Positions 62,734 through 64,000 of a stretch of DNA of 64,000 bases are shown here, one piece after another. The notes below the pieces were generated by a model. That model had not been told where the DNA came from and ran no database searches. It saw nothing but the letters and a program-made list of their open reading frames with translations. The position numbers and the translations under genes are program-made. Position 1 is the stretch's first letter, and every line of letters begins with the position of its first letter. Origin of the DNA: Gamarada debralockiae (Eukaryota > Ascomycota > Leotiomycetes > Helotiales > Hyphodiscaceae); contig NXFV01001840.1 of the NCBI GenBank assembly GCA_002803225.1, positions 1-64,000 on the forward strand, given 5' to 3'.

Positions 62734-64000
62734 ATGTCTGATGAGGTTTGGTACAAAGACCCCAAGACTGGGGAGCTCTACCAGGACAGGAAAGAAAGTA
62801 CGTTGTGCTACATAATGTATAGCATTACCATGTATCTTGGGTTACTGATTGGCTCCCACAGGAGGGAAGACTGTACGGTACTACATCAAAGACCCGCGTG
62901 AATCATCGACGAATAGGGGAGAGCTGTGAGTTTATATTCATCGCCGCCCTCCAATTGTATTTAACATAGCATTGTAGGTCCTCTAGTCGACGGGATCAAC
63001 CACCTCGTCGGTCCCAAAGAGATTCTGCCACCATCGATAACAAATCAGCCAGCAGATCCCATACTCAACGCGGCACATCCTCAAAAAGAGAAGCCTCAAT
63101 TCGCCCCGAAGATGGAGGAAGGAGGGTCGAACGTGGCGGGGCTACATACATAAGCGACAATCGTGGTTATGGCCGACAGGACGAGTCATCGGGCGCTTAT
63201 GGAGACCGGCAGACCCATAGCTCCTACCGCGACGTGGAAAGGGCTTATCATCCGTCGGGAGGGTACAACCCGCAGCAAGGGTATGCGGCTCCAATTACCA
63301 AGGACCCGGAGGATGATTTAGTGGGGGAGATGCAAAATCTATCCACGCATGACCATTACACACTGGAGCCCATTGCTTCATCACTTCCGGCCGCGACGGG
63401 GTACAATGAAGCGGCTTATGAAACAAACCAGCTAGATTCCACTCCTGCCGACTATGGACAACCCCCTATCGCCTCACCAACGTTTCCTCCTCCACAAACC
63501 GTTCCGCTCTCGCGACAAATCAAGGGCACTCCAGGAGAAAGCGAGAAGCTTGACAAGAGCTACCAGGTACGAAACCATGATTACAAAAGATTTTTCAGGA
63601 TTGGGAGAGTATTCAGTACCCTGTGGACTGAGGGCGTTGGAAACAATATCGAGAATATGGACCAGACCTTTGTGAGTGAGATAGTCTACAAAGAAAGGGT
63701 CCATTCCAAGGTCCGTCGTTTTGTCGTTGTTCGGGAGGGTGACAGGTCGGTCACATGCCTCCCTGTTACCTCTTATGATGGTGCTGGGCATAGAAAGCGT
63801 GGAATTCGATTGGAGGATCATGGCTTCATCCACAGCAAACACGCACCGAGAAGAGTTGAACATATGCTCTCGAAGTCGCTGAAGGTCATACTGTCCAAAG
63901 GTGCTGCACATATCAAGGACCCTTCTTTAGTCAATTATGGGAAGGTTTATACAGTCGAGACGAACGTCAAAGTCAAAGATATCGGCGATTTAGACGCCGA
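62734..64000 (+). CDS. DUF6590 protein of pair D (runs off the window)
   Basis: Exons 62734-62797, 62862-62925 and 62978 to the window end; the 3' end is missing. The protein begins MSDEVWYKDPKTGELYQDRK with KTVRYYIKDPRE, an altered version of the N-terminal Trp/Tyr motif. A charged, Ser/Arg/Tyr-rich linker follows. The DUF6590 domain starts near residue 240: DYKRFFRIGRVFSTLWTEGV, SKVRRFVVVREGDRSVTCLP, VTSYDGAGHRK and DPSLVNYGKVYTVETNVKVK. No intron interrupts the domain, whereas copies A, B and C all have a phase-2 intron right before the P of the C-x-x-P junction. Like its partner, it is the most diverged of the four. Confidence 0.75.

Overview
This window is nuclear DNA from a filamentous ascomycete, most likely a leotiomycete-type fungus (inferred). 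The genes carry many short (45-160 bp) spliceosomal introns with GTAAGT/GTATGT-like donors and CTAAC/CTGAC branch sites. They encode fungal proteins (Ipk1, Mdm34, Yaf9, Coq11, Syf2, HET, DUF6590, DUF6594 and DUF6536 families). I see no bacterial-type operons, tRNA, rRNA or CRISPR.

Region 1 (about 1.4-21 kb) is a gene-dense core: IPK1 (-), MDM34 (+), a membrane protein (+), a GNAT acetyltransferase (-), a YEATS protein Yaf9 (-), Coq11 (+), Syf2 (-), a putative mitochondrial protein (+) and a 110-aa tail protein (+) whose first exon is only 4 coding bases. Three neighbouring pairs share divergent promoters (Ipk1/Mdm34, Yaf9/Coq11, Syf2/582-aa gene). Broken genes lie between them: a Ser-rich membrane protein, a multi-pass membrane protein, and a bifunctional terpene synthase of the fusicoccadiene-synthase type that has lost its reading frame.

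Region 2 (about 21-37 kb) is a graveyard. It holds an amidase fragment, two HET remnants (one with a SET-domain gene inside), an ERI-1-like exonuclease with a single in-frame stop, a DUF6536 remnant, a DUF6594 gene with one extra C, a short inverted-repeat (MITE-like) element and AT-rich stretches. One large gene here looks intact in its main exon: a coiled-coil protein followed by a ZZ-like zinc finger and two retropepsin-like domains.

Region 3 (37-64 kb) is the most unusual part. The same head-to-head gene pair occurs four times (A 37.0-40.9, B 43.9-47.8, C 53.8-58.3, D 59.9-64.0 kb, running off the end). The minus-strand member is always an intronless coiled-coil protein with a conserved C-terminal block. 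The plus-strand member is a DUF6590 protein with an N-terminal tryptophan motif; in copies A-C it is split by introns. Decayed Nudix genes, one fused to a DUF6590 3' end, lie between the pairs and record unequal recombination. The retropepsin protein of region 2 shares the coiled-coil signature, so it is a fifth member whose C-terminus differs. The repeated coupling suggests the two proteins work together, but no function is known for either; this is inference.
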